Below, in pieces: positions 37,545-46,248 of a stretch of DNA of 64,000 nt. Source of the DNA: Salegentibacter salegens (lineage in GTDB: Bacteria; Bacteroidota; Bacteroidia; Flavobacteriales; Flavobacteriaceae); assembly GCF_900142975.1 (NCBI RefSeq), contig NZ_LT670848.1:1-64000 (forward strand), given 5' to 3'. The notes beneath the pieces were generated by a model. The model had not been told where the DNA came from. It did not search any database and worked only from the letters and a program-made list of their open reading frames with translations. How positions within the stretch are numbered: the first letter of the stretch is position 1; each line of letters starts with the position of its first letter. The position numbers and the translations under genes were made by a program.

Positions 37545-39218
37545 ATGAAGAATTTAAAATTAATTCTGGCCATTTTCATGGCTACGGGGCTGCTATTTTC
37601 ATCCTGTAGTAAAGATGAGACCAACGAACCCTCTGTAAATGAGGAAATGGGTAGTATTTCAATAGGTGCTATTCTAAATGACCTTGTGAATAATAATCGT
37701 CAGGCTATTACAGATGTAATCCCGGAATGTTCCGATGAAACACCAATGTATGCCTGGGTTGTACTTACCCACGAAATGGGAACCGAGGATGTAGTAATAC
37801 CTATCCTTTTTGATGGTGAAATTTATTTCACTGATTATGACGAGGATCTGGAAATTCCTATTCCTGCTAATGAAACCACAACCGCAGTAAGCCTAACAAC
37901 ATTTATGGTGTATGCTGAAGAACCTGGAGAAGGTGTTTCACCAATATGGGTAGCACCAACCGATGAAGGTGAATATAAGAACTTCGTAAATGATGCTTTA
38001 CCTATCAATTTTGATTTAAGAGCAGGCTCTAAAAAATATCTGGATGTAGAAGTATTATGTTTTGATGATAGAGATGTAAACCTGTATGGTTACCAGTTCT
38101 TTGATCTTATTCCAATAGAGCTTTATGAGTTCTGTGTATTTGCAAACTATTGTACCGATAACGGACGACACTTCACAGCAAATTATAATGTTGATATTGA
38201 TTATATAAGAGAAGGGGAAGACGATATTAACTTATATACTAACAGGTCTCCGGAAACCGGAAATACCGAAGATGATAATTCAGGAGACTGGTATGCTGAG
38301 CCATTATGCTTAGCAATTCCTTCTCCAATGTATGATGAGTTAGACACTGACATTTATTTACGTGTTACAGTTACTTTAGCTGATTGGGATGCTAATTATG
38401 AATCTCCGGAAGGTGAAGAGTCTGAAGTGATTTTTCTAAGCTGGGAGGATGTACAGTCATATTTTGGCGATAATAGCACTATAGATTATGAACATATATT
38501 CTTTAACTGTGGAGATGATCCTATACTCGATTGTCCAATAACCGAAGGGGATACCGATGGTGATTGTATACCTAATGAAGATGATGTATGTCCAGGTTAT
38601 AATGATAAGGATGATATGGACGAAGACGGTGTTCCAGATGGATGTGATGAATGTCCTGAAGATGCTGGTGATCCTTTAGATGGTGGTTGTCCTATTGACG
38701 ACTGTACTGGCGATGCTGATAATGATGGATTAAATGATTGTAATGATGATTGTCCTTACCAGGCGGGTCCGGAATCCAATAATGGATGTCCTGAAGAAGG
38801 TGGTGATATCTGCGAAACCGCCTATATGGAAGGTGATACAGCACTAAATACACTTGCCAATGCAAATCGTTGGGGCTGGGCAGAGCACTATCAAACAAGT
38901 ATAGATGGAGCTAGTGAAACCTACGATATTTGGGCAGGTGCTGGCCAAAATGATACTTCTAAAGGAGAACATATTGGTACGGCTGAAATTTCTATAGATG
39001 GTGATGAAATCACTTTAGAAATTACACTTAATCCTAATGTGAGTTTAAATGATCTTCATATTAATTTGAGTGAAAATGCTCCTTCTGGAAATGATGTATT
39101 TGCACCCGGGCAATATAACCTCAACGATGAGGTAGATGAAAATACACTTACATATACATGGGATAGAGGCTATAGTGATGATTTCTATATTATTATTCAC
39201 GCAGTAGCTTGTTACTAA
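37545..39218 (+). CDS. Array lipoprotein 2: shared head, thrombospondin type-3-like calcium repeats, unique tail
   Basis: 557 residues with the lipid Cys at position 21 followed by SKDET, again an export-type signal. The head (about 30-320) closely matches lipoprotein 1 (GSKKYLDVEVLCFDDRDVN, YGYQFFDLIP). Residues about 325-425 are Asp-rich TSP3-like repeats (DTDGDCIPNEDDVCPG, DMDEDGVPDGCDECP, DADNDGLNDCNDDCP), which bind calcium and act as stiff spacers. The last 130 residues (ICETAYMEGDTALNTLANAN, WGWAEHYQT) form a separate beta-rich module. Probably displayed at the surface. Confidence 0.82.
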   Translation: MKNLKLILAIFMATGLLFSSCSKDETNEPSVNEEMGSISIGAILNDLVNNNRQAITDVIPECSDETPMYAWVVLTHEMGTEDVVIPILFDGEIYFTDYDEDLEIPIPANETTTAVSLTTFMVYAEEPGEGVSPIWVAPTDEGEYKNFVNDALPINFDLRAGSKKYLDVEVLCFDDRDVNLYGYQFFDLIPIELYEFCVFANYCTDNGRHFTANYNVDIDYIREGEDDINLYTNRSPETGNTEDDNSGDWYAEPLCLAIPSPMYDELDTDIYLRVTVTLADWDANYESPEGEESEVIFLSWEDVQSYFGDNSTIDYEHIFFNCGDDPILDCPITEGDTDGDCIPNEDDVCPGYNDKDDMDEDGVPDGCDECPEDAGDPLDGGCPIDDCTGDADNDGLNDCNDDCPYQAGPESNNGCPEEGGDICETAYMEGDTALNTLANANRWGWAEHYQTSIDGASETYDIWAGAGQNDTSKGEHIGTAEISIDGDEITLEITLNPNVSLNDLHINLSENAPSGNDVFAPGQYNLNDEVDENTLTYTWDRGYSDDFYIIIHAVACY

Positions 39219-39228
39219 AATGAAAATC

Positions 39229-39262
39229 ACTACCGGGAGCATTAAAACTCCTGGTAGTTTTT
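39229..39262 (+). terminator. Terminator after lipoprotein 2
   Basis: Arms ACTACCGGGAG and CTCCTGGTAGT (one mismatch) with an eight-base loop and a T run. Confidence 0.85.
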
Positions 39263-39265
39263 ACT

Positions 39266-39295
39266 AACCATTCTAAATATTTAATCCAAAAACTT
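39266..39295 (+). promoter_or_regulatory. Conserved leader before lipoprotein 3
   Basis: AACCATTCTAAATATTTAAT then CCAAAAACTTTA, matching the leader before lipoprotein 1. It lies between the preceding terminator and the start codon. Confidence 0.5.
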
Positions 39296-39300
39296 TAATT

Positions 39301-40929
39301 ATGAAACTTCTAAGAAAATATCTGGCCATTGTGGCCGTTTTTTCCCTCTTTTTTACCTCGTGTACCAAAGATGAGGAAGGAACTTTAAATAACGATCCAG
39401 GTTCCGAAAGTTTTGCTGAATTAAGTCTGGGAGCAACCCTTAATGACTTTGTAAACCGTGCAGCGGTGAAACAAAGTATTCCCGACTGTTCATCTGACGC
39501 TCCGGCCTATGCGCATATTGAGTTAACACATAATTCAGGTACAGACCTGGAAGGTATTATTAATGTAAATGTTCCTATTTTAAGTGAAGATGGAAGCTTT
39601 TACACAGATTATGATGAAGACTTAAAAATTCCCGTGGCAAATGCTGATGATAAGACAGCAACTGTATCAGTTACTACCTTTTTGGTATATGATGGAGATC
39701 CAGAAGATGCTGGTTCTACAGTAATTTGGGCAGCACCAACAACTACCAGTGATTATGGCACTTTTGTAAACCAGGGACTTCCATATAATTTTCTAATAAG
39801 AGCAGGCTCTAAAAAATATGTTGATATTGAGGTTCTTTGCTTTGATAATCGTGATGTAAATTTATATGGTTACCAATTTTTTGATCTGGTACCTGAAGTA
39901 CTGCACGAAGTATGCATTTTTGCAAACTACTGTGATGAAGATGGAAGACATTATACTGCCAATTATAGCCTTGAGGTTATATATACTGGCGGAGATGAAG
40001 ATAGAACTTTATATGAAAGTATGGATCTTCCAGAAGGTAGTTATGGATTTGATGATGATACAGATGTTTACTACGCTGATCCATTTTGCTTTGCAGTTCC
40101 TGCGCCTATGTTTGAAGAAACCAGTGGTACAGATTATATAAGAATAATTGCAACTTTATCGGATTGGGAAGGGAATTATCCAACTCCTGCCGATGAAGAA
40201 ATTATCCTTGATCTTTCATGGTCAGACTTAATGGAAAGTGTTCGTGAAGATGGGACTATTGATTATTTCCATTTATTCTTCTGTGACGGGGATCCTGGCA
40301 ATGGAAATGGTGAAGAATGTGACCCAACAGATCCTGCTGCTGACTGTGATGAAGATACAATACCTAATGGGCAGGATAATTGCCCAAGTACTCCAAATAC
40401 AGATCAGGCAGATTTAGATGAAGATGGAGTAGGAGATGTTTGTGATTCTGATATTGATGGCGATGATATTTTAAATGAGAATGAAAACCCTGGGTGTGTA
40501 AGAGATCCAGATCCCACATGTGGGGATGATGTTGCAGAGTGTCCTACCTTACCATCAGCTGGCGACTGTGAAAGAGTTTATGTTGCAGGGACTGATTTAA
40601 CTGATCTTACCGATTGGATAGCAATAACAAGTTCGGAGCCTTTAGCACTTTTTAGTGACGAGACTACTAGCCTAGCATTCGGACTAATATCTTTTAATGA
40701 TGATGGTGATATGCTATTAATCAGTACCAATACCGATTTTTATCTGAAGGATTATAAGATGGAAATTGTAGACGAATTGGGCGGTGCAATAACTTGTGTA
40801 AATGAAAATAATCTAATTGCACCAGAGGATACTAATGATGCTGATATTGAGACTACAATTACAGGAGATTTCTCAGGAACCGTGTATGTACGTTTTTCTG
40901 CGAACGTATGTTCAAGATCTGATACTTAA
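39301..40929 (+). CDS. Array lipoprotein 3: shared head, TSP3-like repeats, unique tail
   Basis: 542 residues, lipid Cys at position 21 followed by TKDEE. The head matches lipoproteins 1 and 2 (ELSLGATLNDFVN, GSKKYVDIEVLCFDNRDVN, YGYQFFDLVP, CDEDGRHYTANY). A shorter calcium-repeat spacer follows (DCDEDTIPNGQDNCPSTPNT, DLDEDGVGDVCDSDIDGDD). The final 140 residues (CERVYVAGTDLTDLTDWIAI, ending VYVRFSANVCSRSDT) differ from the other members but share the opening C-E-x-x-Y/V pattern with lipoprotein 2. Two hairpin terminators follow. Confidence 0.82.
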   Translation: MKLLRKYLAIVAVFSLFFTSCTKDEEGTLNNDPGSESFAELSLGATLNDFVNRAAVKQSIPDCSSDAPAYAHIELTHNSGTDLEGIINVNVPILSEDGSFYTDYDEDLKIPVANADDKTATVSVTTFLVYDGDPEDAGSTVIWAAPTTTSDYGTFVNQGLPYNFLIRAGSKKYVDIEVLCFDNRDVNLYGYQFFDLVPEVLHEVCIFANYCDEDGRHYTANYSLEVIYTGGDEDRTLYESMDLPEGSYGFDDDTDVYYADPFCFAVPAPMFEETSGTDYIRIIATLSDWEGNYPTPADEEIILDLSWSDLMESVREDGTIDYFHLFFCDGDPGNGNGEECDPTDPAADCDEDTIPNGQDNCPSTPNTDQADLDEDGVGDVCDSDIDGDDILNENENPGCVRDPDPTCGDDVAECPTLPSAGDCERVYVAGTDLTDLTDWIAITSSEPLALFSDETTSLAFGLISFNDDGDMLLISTNTDFYLKDYKMEIVDELGGAITCVNENNLIAPEDTNDADIETTITGDFSGTVYVRFSANVCSRSDT

Positions 40930-40943
40930 TTAGAATAAAAATT

Positions 40944-40990
40944 ACCCAGTAAATTTATAACCGGGGGGTGACTAATTAACTGGGTTTTTT
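40944..40990 (+). terminator. Terminator after lipoprotein 3
   Basis: Short arms ACCCAGT and ACTGGGT around a 28-base loop followed by a run of T. The loop is long, so strength is uncertain. Confidence 0.55.
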
Positions 40991-41021
40991 GTAATCCTCA
41001 ATCTTGATGATTGCAAAAGAG

Positions 41022-41051
41022 GCTGTGCGAAAATTTCGCACAGCTTTTTTG
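41022..41051 (+). terminator. Second terminator downstream of lipoprotein 3
   Basis: Arms GCTGTGCGAA and TTCGCACAGC with a three-base loop and a run of seven T. A stronger structure than the first one. Confidence 0.85.
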
Positions 41052-41361
41052 TTAAAAAAATTAACGAATCAAAAATAAGGCTGTATGTTGGCCCTAAATT
41101 CTGAGTATTTACAAGTCATTTAAAATTTAAAACTTACTGCATGTAATAGTAATAACAGCCTTTCAAGAATAAAATGAAAAATAATTTTATTAGGTTTTAG
41201 AAGATCCCAAATCGTTTTAAAACTGAAAATTCATTATCCTTGTAGGAATCTGACTATTAAAAATTTACAGCGATTATAACGTGTTTTTTTTGGAACGACC
41301 TTTGTAAATCCAGAATGAAATTTTGTATTAATTAAATCATAAAAAAAGTAAAACCCTACTT

Positions 41362-42390
41362 ATGAAAAAAAGTAAATTTTTGTTACTACCTGTTCTGGCG
41401 ATTCTGGCATGTAGTAAAGATCCAATTTCAGAAAATCAAGAAGCAGAAACGCAACTCAAACCAGAAGAAATCTCAGATCAACAATCAGAAATGGCCTTTC
41501 CCGACGATCTGGGACCTGTTTCCCAAATTTATTATTCCGGTCAAAAGATGCCTGTAGAAGATCATGGCAGTGATTATGTTTACCAGGGTGATATTTTGAT
41601 TCCTAAAAATAAATCCAGCAAATCCCCTCAATCTATTGTTTATAAAAATAAAGAGGCTATTCCCCAGGAAAAGAGTACAGGGCGTACTTCGGGAATGTGG
41701 CCCGACAATACGGTTTATTATTCTATAAACTCCAGTCTCTCTGATAAAAACAGAGTTTACGATGCAATACGTCATTGGGAGAATAACACCCCGTTAAAGT
41801 TCGTAGAAAGATCAGGGCAATCTAATTATATATACTTTACTACCGGATCTGGTTGCTCTTCCTATGTCGGTATGATTGGAGGCAGACAGAACATAACCTT
41901 ATCTGATTACTGTAGCACCGGAAATACCATCCACGAAATTGGTCATGCCGTAGGACTATGGCACGAACAAAGCCGTGTAGATAGGAATAATTATATTACG
42001 GTACACCTGGATAATGTTAGAAGCGGTACTGAGCATAATTTTCATACTTACGAAGCCAGTGGTTTTGATGGTGATGAATATACCACAAGCCTGGATTTTG
42101 AATCCATAATGATGTATGGTGCTTATTCTTTTTCTAAGAATGGGGATCCTACTATAACGAGAACAAATGGTAACACCTACCAGGTGCAACGTTCAGCACT
42201 TTCTTCGGGCGATATTTCTGGCATTAAAAGTATGTATACAGAAGATGGGTCAGAACCCGAGTATGTAAACGGTGAATATTATACACTTAACGGATTGACA
42301 GTCCTTAGAAAGTATGATAGATGGTATTATAATTCTAAATGGGGCTGGAAAGAAGTCGAGCAAAAATACGGCTATTGGTTTTTTGTATAA
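41362..42390 (+). CDS. Astacin-like (M12A) zinc metalloprotease, lipoprotein
   Basis: 342 residues with a short lipoprotein signal (Cys17, followed by SKDP). After a propeptide-like stretch, the catalytic domain begins near TSGMWPDNTVYYSINSSLSD. The zinc site HEIGHAVGLWHEQSRVDR (His191, Glu192, His195, His201) and the Met-turn SIMMYG are complete. A 45-residue aromatic C-terminal segment (LNGLTVLRKYDRWYYNSKWG) follows. It would cleave extracellular or surface protein. It sits inside the lipoprotein array with separate terminators on both sides. Processing of array lipoproteins or of host and prey protein is possible but unproven. Confidence 0.93.
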   Translation: MKKSKFLLLPVLAILACSKDPISENQEAETQLKPEEISDQQSEMAFPDDLGPVSQIYYSGQKMPVEDHGSDYVYQGDILIPKNKSSKSPQSIVYKNKEAIPQEKSTGRTSGMWPDNTVYYSINSSLSDKNRVYDAIRHWENNTPLKFVERSGQSNYIYFTTGSGCSSYVGMIGGRQNITLSDYCSTGNTIHEIGHAVGLWHEQSRVDRNNYITVHLDNVRSGTEHNFHTYEASGFDGDEYTTSLDFESIMMYGAYSFSKNGDPTITRTNGNTYQVQRSALSSGDISGIKSMYTEDGSEPEYVNGEYYTLNGLTVLRKYDRWYYNSKWGWKEVEQKYGYWFFV

Positions 42391-42988
42391 TTTTTTATTA
42401 AATAGTTGAATGCGACCCGGGGGATATCCTCCGGGTTTTGCTTTTATAAAATTTTTGGTCTCAAAAGTGTAGACATAATTTCCACAGTAATTGAGGGTAA
42501 TTTCCACAATTAATTACCATTCAGGCAATAATATTTTACTCTATAAATTTTTTCGTTATTATTTTCAATTTTCTAAAAGAACCTCCTTCAAATTTTCCTA
42601 CGGGTGGTGGAAATAAATGGGGTTAAAATTTAAAATCAGGCTAGAGTTTTAAGTTTTTGCCTTTTTCAGGAGTATACTAATTATTATAGTTTATCGAATC
42701 TAATAGTATTTCATCTATTCATTTATGTTTTATACTAAAGATAGATCCTAATTTTTCAAATTTTGACTATTCTTGTAAGAAAAAGACTAATAATTAATTG
42801 ATTGAAAGTTGCTGAATCTTACAGGATTTCCCCCATTTAGTAGTTATCATCCTCCACATAAATTAGAGTTAAATTTTAAAGGCAATATCCTACCAGCCTG
42901 AAATTTTCACCCCTTCCAATCATTTTATCCCTACACTATACGGAAATGTGCCTGATGTATTTCAGGGAATATTTAAACGACTTAAGCT
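42391..42988. other. Intergenic region between the astacin gene and lipoprotein 4
   Basis: 598 bases. A hairpin after the astacin stop is followed by AT-rich DNA with no coding frame. The right half carries the CCCCCATTTAGTA motif at 42830-42843. Nothing else was recognised. The length suggests complex control of lipoprotein 4 or a lost gene. Confidence 0.5.
42415..42438 (+). terminator. Terminator after the astacin gene
   Basis: Arms ACCCGGGGG and CCTCCGGGT (one mismatch) with a short ATAT loop, followed by TTTG. The T run is short. Confidence 0.65.
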
Positions 42989-44443
42989 ATGAAAAAAATT
43001 ATACGTTTTAGCCTGGGAATAATTCTAATATTGTTTTGTGTTGTATCCTGCACTAAAGAAGAAGTAGGTAAAGAAATACAGGAATCTCACGCTGTTGGGA
43101 AACTTTCCTTCGGAAGCGTACTAAGCGACCTGGCTAACCGCAATCAATTAAATAAACAAAGTTCTTCTGATTCTTACAATATCCCGCAGTGTTCAGACGA
43201 AAACCCTCTTTTTGTGAGAGTGGCTATTAAGGTAAAAGATGATAATGAAAATTGGGTTTGGTATAAAGATTCTAACCAAAATAAGATAGAAATTGAAGTT
43301 AATCCCAACGGAACCGATTTGGATAACGATGGAAATATGGATGCCTGGTTTACCCAGGAATCAGCAGATCTTGAACTTGAAGAAGGTGAATATAGTATAG
43401 AATATTTTGCTGTAGCTACTGCAGCCGGGAACAATCAGGAAGATATTATTTATATGGCTCCTAGAATCCCCGAAGGAGATTTAGATTACAGCCAAAGTAT
43501 TCAGTATCACAATTTCGTAAACAACCCATTACCAATAGAAGTTAAAATTCGTCCCGGTGTAAAATATTACCAGCCTATAGAAGTCTTATGTTATGAGGAA
43601 CACTACGCATTTGCTTTTGGGTATTTATTCTTCGATTTTAATGCAACCAATTTAATTTACCTATGTACTTACGGAAATATATGTGAAGAAGATCAGAGAC
43701 ATATGCCTGCCCAATTTAAAATGAAGGTTTGGGAAGACACAAATGAAGGTGATCTTTTAGTAGTTGCCCAAAATGAAAGAAAAACTTTTACTGATGATAC
43801 TGGAACTCATTATTACGCTGATGCACTTTGCTTTCCACTTCCAGAAATAGATAATTATTATGCAAAAATATGGATCGTAGCGGATGAAACTGAAACCTTA
43901 ATAAGGGAAGGAAGTTTTAATGCTGAAGATCTTGCTAATATATACCAGGAAGAGCAAAAGCATTATTACTACCATTTTAGAGAAGCTTGTTGCGGTGAAG
44001 CAGATAATTTCGATTTATTAGATGATTTAACAGAAAATGAAGGAGAATGTGAAGAAGAACCCCAGGATCCCGAAGAACCGAAAGACTGTGTACCTTGTGA
44101 TAATAATGAGGGTGGGAAAATAAAGCAGCTAACGGTTAAATATTTAGGTGACGATCTAATTAATTTGGTGGTAACTCATAACGGTCCAGACGCTCCTTAC
44201 GAAATATTTAATGGAGATGTAAATACAAATGAAGAAATACTGTTGCCAGGGGAGGCAACAAATGGAGGACATCCTATTCCTTCAGTATGGACAGAATTGG
44301 AATTTACAATTTCAGAAGTATCATATAATCTCCATACAAGTTGCTCAGAGCCATTTTATCCGGGACAAATTTTCGGAAATAATCTTTTTAAGGTTATGTC
44401 GGCAACCAACGTAGATAATCAATCAATATGCGAAATAGAATAA
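42989..44443 (+). CDS. Array lipoprotein 4: divergent head with a distinct C-terminal module
   Basis: 484 residues, lipid Cys at position 21 followed by TKEEV. The head belongs to a second subgroup: KLSFGSVLSDLANR, IPQCSDENPLFVRVAIK, GVKYYQPIEVLCYEEH, FGYLFFDF, GNICEEDQRHMPAQF. A Pro/Glu linker (EEEPQDPEEPKD) leads to a C-terminal module starting GKIKQLTVKYLGDDLINLVV, a beta-sandwich-like pattern seen at the ends of other bacterial surface proteins. The tail differs from every other member of the array. Confidence 0.8.
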   Translation: MKKIIRFSLGIILILFCVVSCTKEEVGKEIQESHAVGKLSFGSVLSDLANRNQLNKQSSSDSYNIPQCSDENPLFVRVAIKVKDDNENWVWYKDSNQNKIEIEVNPNGTDLDNDGNMDAWFTQESADLELEEGEYSIEYFAVATAAGNNQEDIIYMAPRIPEGDLDYSQSIQYHNFVNNPLPIEVKIRPGVKYYQPIEVLCYEEHYAFAFGYLFFDFNATNLIYLCTYGNICEEDQRHMPAQFKMKVWEDTNEGDLLVVAQNERKTFTDDTGTHYYADALCFPLPEIDNYYAKIWIVADETETLIREGSFNAEDLANIYQEEQKHYYYHFREACCGEADNFDLLDDLTENEGECEEEPQDPEEPKDCVPCDNNEGGKIKQLTVKYLGDDLINLVVTHNGPDAPYEIFNGDVNTNEEILLPGEATNGGHPIPSVWTELEFTISEVSYNLHTSCSEPFYPGQIFGNNLFKVMSATNVDNQSICEIE

Positions 44444-44460
44444 ACTAAAATATTAACTCA

Positions 44461-44497
44461 TAAGCCTGTCATTGGGTGGATCTTTTCCAGGCTTATT
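44461..44497 (+). terminator. Terminator after lipoprotein 4
   Basis: Arms TAAGCCTG and CAGGCTTA with a 19-base loop. There is no strong T run, so it may be weak. Confidence 0.6.
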
Positions 44498-44534
44498 AAT
44501 CAAACCTTTTATTAATTAATCTAAATTTTTTATT

Positions 44535-46193
44535 ATGAAAAACTTTAAAATTTATTTGGCTTACGTCGCTCTTTTAGCGATGGTAATGACTTCCTGTAGT
44601 AAGGAAGACAATCCAGACAGTCCCGATGGACCGGCTGGTGATGAGATGGCAACCTTAGGCTTTACAGCGCTCCTCGAAGATTTTGATAGAGCTATGGCCT
44701 CTAAACAAGCAAATCCTGGAAATGAAGGTGACGACGCCATTCCCGCTTGTTCAGACGCACAACCTGCAATGGTAAGAGTTGCTTTACAGGATAGTGATGG
44801 TAATTGGGTACTGGATCGAGATGGAGAAGAAGATTTTATTGAGATACCAGTAGTTCCCGGAGAGGTAGGCGACACAAATTGGATCACTGATGAAGGGTCT
44901 AATGATGAATTAGAACTTTTAGCCGGCACTTATTCTCTGGAATACTTTGACGTAGTGGATACCGATGGAAATCCTATATATATTGCACCTCGTGAAAATG
45001 ATGACTACGGCCCGGCAGAATATCAAAATTTTGTAAGTGATGCTTTGCCAATTGAAGATATTGTACTTCAAAATGGTGTTAAAAAGTATATTGATGTAGA
45101 GGTACTTTGTTATGATGAGCATTATGTGCAGGAATACGGCTATTTATTTTTCGACTTTACTGAAGTAGATATCGTTTATCTATGTTTATTTGGTAACTAC
45201 TGTGATGAAGATGGTAGACACACTCCTGCTGAATTCCAATTCTCGGTATGGAATTATAATGAAAATACCATTCCTGATACAAGTGACGATAATTTACTTT
45301 ATCGCGATGTAAATGAAACAGGTGATTATGAAAATGGAGATGCGTATGCAAGACCATTATGTGTAGCCTTACCTGCAAGAGGAGAGGAAGATGAGAATGT
45401 ATATTATGGCGAGCTATCCATGCAGAATGAAGAAGGGGAATGGGAAGTAATTCGTTTAGGAGCATTCAGTCAGGATGATGTTGAAACCTTAGATCTTTCT
45501 GAAGTGCCAGAAGGATATGATAGCGGTAGCAATTACTACCATTTTAGAGAAGGAGAATGTAGTAATCAGGATGATTCAGATCCTTGCTTGTTTTCAGAAT
45601 ATGTTACAGTCGAAAACGATTTTGAAACCGGTAATTTCATTGATTCTATGAATTTTGAAGATGATACCGATTATGATGTATTTGATCCTAGCAATCCTTA
45701 TGGTTCTTATTTAATTACTGATACACCTAGCGATTTATATGGTCCTTTTACGTCACACACAGATGATGATGGTATGATGTTAGTTCTAGATGGTTCACCA
45801 GAAGGTTATTCTGATAGAGCTTATTACACCGTTAGAACTCCAGAACTTTGTGCAGGAGCAACCTATTTTGTAACAATGAGATTGAGAGATCTTAGTCAAC
45901 CAGATGTTAATAATGCTAGATTGAGCATTAATTATCAGTCTGAAGATGATCCAAACGGAGTGGTACTAACCCAGTTTACTATCACCGATCTAGACGGAGG
46001 AAGTGATCCACAAGGATGGAAAGAAGTTGGTTTCATTATGGAAGCAAAATCAGACGGGCAAATGATTATGAGAGTTAGAGATGTTGAAGATGCTAATTCT
46101 GGCAACGATTTTGCTATGGACGATATAACATTATCTAACAACCCAACAATATTAAGTGGGTTAACTGCAGATAATATTAATCCTTCAAACTAA
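44535..46193 (+). CDS. Array lipoprotein 5: second-subgroup head with a carbohydrate-binding-like tail
   Basis: 552 residues, lipid Cys at position 21 followed by SKEDN. The head resembles lipoprotein 4 (TLGFTALLEDFDRA, IPACSDAQPAMVRVALQ, GVKKYIDVEVLCYDEH, YGYLFFDF, CDEDGRHTPAEF). From about residue 355 the tail looks like a jelly-roll module (FETGNFIDSMNFEDDTDYDV, GPFTSHTDDDGMMLVLDG, NDFAMDDITLSN), a layout found in carbohydrate- or adhesin-type binding domains. It is the last gene of the array and is followed by a terminator. Confidence 0.8.
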   Translation: MKNFKIYLAYVALLAMVMTSCSKEDNPDSPDGPAGDEMATLGFTALLEDFDRAMASKQANPGNEGDDAIPACSDAQPAMVRVALQDSDGNWVLDRDGEEDFIEIPVVPGEVGDTNWITDEGSNDELELLAGTYSLEYFDVVDTDGNPIYIAPRENDDYGPAEYQNFVSDALPIEDIVLQNGVKKYIDVEVLCYDEHYVQEYGYLFFDFTEVDIVYLCLFGNYCDEDGRHTPAEFQFSVWNYNENTIPDTSDDNLLYRDVNETGDYENGDAYARPLCVALPARGEEDENVYYGELSMQNEEGEWEVIRLGAFSQDDVETLDLSEVPEGYDSGSNYYHFREGECSNQDDSDPCLFSEYVTVENDFETGNFIDSMNFEDDTDYDVFDPSNPYGSYLITDTPSDLYGPFTSHTDDDGMMLVLDGSPEGYSDRAYYTVRTPELCAGATYFVTMRLRDLSQPDVNNARLSINYQSEDDPNGVVLTQFTITDLDGGSDPQGWKEVGFIMEAKSDGQMIMRVRDVEDANSGNDFAMDDITLSNNPTILSGLTADNINPSN

Positions 46194-46220
46194 TCTAATA
46201 TTTTAATTTTATTGAAACTG

Positions 46221-46248
46221 AAGAGCCCAATTTGGGCTCTTCTTTTTT
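46221..46248. terminator. Terminator between lipoprotein 5 and the acpH-like gene
   Basis: AAGAGCCCAA and TTGGGCTCTT form a near-loopless perfect hairpin followed by a run of T. It probably serves both convergent genes. Confidence 0.88.

Larger units (their letters stand above)
40930..41361. other. Intergenic region between lipoprotein 3 and the astacin gene
   Basis: 432 AT-rich bases. Two hairpins lie at the left end (listed separately). The right part, before the astacin start, has a TTTTTTTTGG stretch near 41284 but no clear TAnnTTTG box. No gene is seen. Confidence 0.55.

Noticed and set aside
38521..38800. Asp-rich tandem repeats in lipoprotein 2 considered as a DNA repeat array or CRISPR-like structure
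   Set aside because: They are in-frame protein repeats of the thrombospondin type-3 kind, with variable DNA sequence and no spacers.
44561..44929. Open frame of 122 codons antisense to lipoprotein 5
   Set aside because: The low-complexity Ser/Pro-rich product reflects the acidic repeat codons of the sense gene.
36128..46193. Array considered as phase-variable by promoter inversion
   Set aside because: No matching inverted repeats flanking the promoters and no invertase gene were found in the window.
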